In this document: piece after piece, positions 12,225 to 13,883 of the stretch
Layout: each line of letters begins with the position of its first letter
Position numbering within the stretch: the stretch's first letter is position 1
Assembly: GCA_964383715.1 (NCBI GenBank)
Contig: CAYLHU010000014.1
Coordinates: 1 to 13,883 of the forward strand
Length of the DNA stretch: 13,883 nucleotides
Origin: CAYLHU01 sp964383715
GTDB lineage: Bacteria; Patescibacteriota; Minisyncoccia; Minisyncoccales; CG1-02-41-26
Reading direction: 5' to 3'
Program-made: the position numbers and the translations under genes
Notes under the pieces: generated by a model
The model's input: only the letters and a program-made list of their open reading frames with translations
Told to the model about the DNA's origin: nothing
Database searches by the model: none

Positions 12225-12253
12225 TTGACTTTTTAGGAAAATAATGGTAATCT
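12225..12253 (+). promoter_or_regulatory. Candidate promoter of the small membrane protein gene
   Basis: TTGACT (12225-12230), 17 bases, then TAATCT (12248-12253) with TGG before it. Two further TAAAAT boxes (12288-12293 and 12298-12303) lie closer to the gene; the second has the spacing of a near-leaderless start. Several starts are possible. Confidence 0.45.
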
Positions 12254-12318
12254 CAAAACAGATTTAATTTTTAAAAACAAAATAAGGTAAAATAGGATAA
12301 AATAGAATGGAGGACATT

Positions 12319-12597
12319 ATGGATATGTATTGGGTCGTTATTTTTGGTTTTTTCTTTTTCTTTATTTTGGGAGTGGTGATGGTGTGGGTCGAACCTTGCC
12401 CAACCAATCTCCCTGAAAAAGAATTGGTGGTTGTTTTCCTAATAGCTTTGGCTATTGGGATAATGCTAAGTTTCGATTCCGAAAAGTGGGAGTATGGTCC
12501 ATTATTCGGAGTATTATCGGTCGTTGGTTTTTTTGGAGGGTTCATACTCTCTTTCTACCCGCCGATTATTCAAATCGCGAGAAAGATATTGAAATAA
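12319..12597 (+). CDS. Small three-helix membrane protein
   Basis: The 92-residue protein has hydrophobic segments at about 4-23 (WVVIFGFFFFFILGVVM), 36-50 (VVVFLIALAIGIML) and 60-82 (PLFGVLSVVGFFGGFILSF). Short polar loops separate them, and the basic end ARKILK favours a cytoplasmic C-terminus. There is no recognisable family. Start choice: GGAGG (12309-12313) sits five bases before ATG 12319, so this start is preferred over ATG 12307, which lies upstream of and overlaps that site. A strong terminator follows and pheS has its own promoter, so it is a single-gene unit. Confidence 0.7.
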   Translation: MDMYWVVIFGFFFFFILGVVMVWVEPCPTNLPEKELVVVFLIALAIGIMLSFDSEKWEYGPLFGVLSVVGFFGGFILSFYPPIIQIARKILK

Positions 12598-12608
12598 CCT
12601 GGAAACCA

Positions 12609-12637
12609 AGCGGATTGCCGAAAACAATCCGCTTTTT
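12609..12637 (+). terminator. Intrinsic terminator
   Basis: A perfect 9-bp stem, AGCGGATTG (12609-12617) with CAATCCGCT (12625-12633), has a 7-base loop and is followed by T to 12637. It separates the small membrane protein gene from pheS. Confidence 0.9.
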
Positions 12638-12670
12638 GATTATTTCGGAAAAAATGATGAATATTTTTTA

Positions 12671-12699
12671 TTGGATTTTTAAAACAATAATGTTAATAT
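12671..12699 (+). promoter_or_regulatory. pheS promoter
   Basis: TTGGAT (12671-12676), a 17-base spacer and TAATAT (12694-12699), with TGT directly before it (extended -10), predict a start near 12706. The leader is about 22 bases and carries AAGGA (12719-12723) four bases before ATG 12728. The leader is too short for a T-box or a leader-peptide attenuator. Confidence 0.6.
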
Positions 12700-12727
12700 T
12701 GGTTTAAACCAACTAATTAAGGATTAT

Positions 12728-13774
12728 ATGCTAAAAAACGATTTAAAATCTTTTGAAGAAAAAGCCGGGGAAGAAATCAAAGAGGCAAGGGACTTGTCTT
12801 CTCTTGATAAAATTTTCCAAGAATATGTGGGGAAGAAGGGAGAGATTAATAAGATATTCAAAGGTTTTGGCGGTCTTAAAGAATCGGAAAAAAAGGAAAT
12901 AGGCAAGAGAGCGAATTTAATCAAAGCGAGAATTGAAGAGATGGTTGTTCAAAAAAGAAAAGATATCAAGAAGAGCGTTGAGAAAATAGAATCAGAGAAA
13001 GAGAAAATAGATGTGACCCGTCCCGGGAAAAAAATTAAAACAGGCCATTTGCACCCCTTGACTATAATTCAAAGAGAGGTCGGAGAGATTTTTCAGTCCT
13101 TGGGTTTTTCGATTATTTCCGGTTCAGAAGTAGAATCGGAATGGTATAATTTTGATGCTCTAAATGTTCCTCGGGACCATCCATCTCGGGATATGCAAGA
13201 CACTTTTTGGATAAAGCGGGAAAAGAGCAATGACCCCAAGAAAAATCTTTTATTGCGTAGCCAAACATCGGCTGTTCAAGTCCGTTATATGGAAAAAAAT
13301 AATCCGCCTTTAAGAATTATTGTTCCCGGAAGATGTTTTCGTCACGAAGCAACTGACGCTTCTCATGAAATTCAATTTTATCAATGTGAGGGGTTAATGG
13401 TTGATAGAGATATTTCAGTTGCCAATTTCAAAGCCATTATCCAAGAGTTTTTGAAAATTTTTTTCAAAAAAGAGGTTAAAGTGAGAGTTAGACCAAGTTA
13501 TTTCCCATTTACCGAACCTAGTTTTGAATTAGATATCAATTGTCAAAATTGCGGAGGAAAAGGGTGTAATCTTTGCGGTAATTCGGGATGGATAGAGGTT
13601 ATGGGAGCGGGAATGGTTCATCCGAATGTCTTTAAAAAAGCCGGTTACAATTCCAAAGATTGGCAGGGTTTTGCTTTTGGAGTGGGACTGGATAGATTGG
13701 CGATGCTAAAGTATAAAATCAACGATATAAGATTGTTTTACTCCAACGATTTAAGATTTTTAGAGCAATTTTGA
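12728..13774 (+). CDS. pheS: Phenylalanyl-tRNA synthetase alpha subunit
   Basis: This 348-residue protein is of the usual bacterial PheS length. Residues 1-95 form the charged N-terminal coiled coil that contacts tRNA. The class II catalytic core follows: TGHLHPLT (105-112), motif 1 region around EVESEWYNFDAL, motif 2 GRCFRHEATDASHEIQFYQ (201-219), and motif 3 GVGLDRLAML (318-327). Active-site features include LLRSQTSAVQ and FTEPSFELD. A four-cysteine insertion, C272, C275, C280 and C283 (CQNCGGKGCNLC), precedes GWIEVMGAGMVHPNV, a common bacterial PheS variant that probably binds zinc. The enzyme charges tRNA-Phe as an alpha2-beta2 complex with PheT. PheT is not in the window: a strong terminator follows at once, so pheS is not in the usual pheST operon, or pheT is transcribed separately from the promoter at 13822. 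Confidence 0.97.
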   Translation: MLKNDLKSFEEKAGEEIKEARDLSSLDKIFQEYVGKKGEINKIFKGFGGLKESEKKEIGKRANLIKARIEEMVVQKRKDIKKSVEKIESEKEKIDVTRPGKKIKTGHLHPLTIIQREVGEIFQSLGFSIISGSEVESEWYNFDALNVPRDHPSRDMQDTFWIKREKSNDPKKNLLLRSQTSAVQVRYMEKNNPPLRIIVPGRCFRHEATDASHEIQFYQCEGLMVDRDISVANFKAIIQEFLKIFFKKEVKVRVRPSYFPFTEPSFELDINCQNCGGKGCNLCGNSGWIEVMGAGMVHPNVFKKAGYNSKDWQGFAFGVGLDRLAMLKYKINDIRLFYSNDLRFLEQF

Positions 13775-13786
13775 ACTTCCCAACTC

Positions 13787-13819
13787 AAAAATGGGGGAGG
13801 CCCGTCCTCCCCCATTTTT
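13787..13819. terminator. Strong, probably bidirectional terminator after pheS
   Basis: A perfect 14-bp stem, AAAAATGGGGGAGG (13787-13800) with CCTCCCCCATTTTT (13806-13819), has a 5-base loop. A-tract and T-tract form the stem base, so it can act on both strands. Confidence 0.92.
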
Positions 13820-13821
13820 AT

Positions 13822-13850
13822 TTGACATTTTTGGGAAGCGGTGTTAAGAT
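13822..13850 (+). promoter_or_regulatory. Strong promoter reading out of the window
   Basis: A perfect TTGACA (13822-13827), a 17-base spacer and TAAGAT (13845-13850), with TGT before it, predict a start near 13857. The next gene lies beyond the window; pheT is a possibility but cannot be seen. Confidence 0.65.
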
Positions 13851-13883
13851 GTTGGTATTGAAATAAATTGATCTTTAAAAAAA

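Noticed and set aside
12486..12707. 73-residue plus-strand frame overlapping the small membrane protein
   Set aside because: It runs through the terminator hairpin and the pheS promoter, and has no ribosome binding site or domain.

Overview
The window looks like chromosome from an AT-rich, small-genome bacterium of the Patescibacteria/Candidate Phyla Radiation, most likely a Parcubacteria-type lineage. This is inferred from gene content and style: a DUF3160 protein, a CapA-like protein with an extra C-terminal domain, an AbiEii-type nucleotidyltransferase with a small DUF6922-like partner, a type IV pilus assembly ATPase, very A/T-rich codon use, few Shine-Dalgarno sites, and extended -10 promoters sitting directly on start codons. 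TGA is used as stop (pheS ends in TGA), so the code is standard and the UGA=Gly lineages are unlikely. No rRNA or complete marker set is present, so the placement is not firm.

Layout. Positions 1-270 hold an intact tRNA-Ala(CGC) inside a long inverted repeat. It is followed by the 3' half of a second tRNA whose T-loop is interrupted by about 95 bases of back-to-back hairpins. Positions 270-780 contain no convincing protein gene. They do contain what looks like a short stand-alone RNA gene on the minus strand (425-501), with a consensus promoter and an intrinsic terminator, and a possible degraded tail of an XRE-type regulator. From 668 a good promoter drives a two-gene unit (781-4763): a membrane-anchored DUF3160 protein and a membrane-anchored CapA/PGA_cap-fold protein with calcium-loop-like repeats. 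Both are probably surface proteins.

From 4764 to 8716 lies a patchwork of short, independently controlled accessory genes: a NYN/LabA-type nuclease behind an attenuator-like terminator, a NUDIX hydrolase, a small conserved-looking hypothetical, a DUF6922/AbiEii toxin-antitoxin-like pair, and a hypothetical with a C-terminal cysteine cluster. From 8826 to 12189 come a sensor histidine kinase, a stand-alone receiver-domain response regulator and a PilB/GspE-type ATPase. The order suggests, but does not prove, that the two-component pair controls or accompanies type IV pilus assembly. A small three-helix membrane protein, pheS, and a strong promoter reading out of the window complete the segment.

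The most unusual things are the tRNA/hairpin region, the minus-strand small RNA, a 26-base identity covering the -10 element and start codon of two unrelated genes (both predicted leaderless), and a fold-back repeat element placed exactly between the histidine kinase and its response regulator. I found no clear new multi-gene system; the best candidates for undescribed biology are these RNA and non-coding elements.
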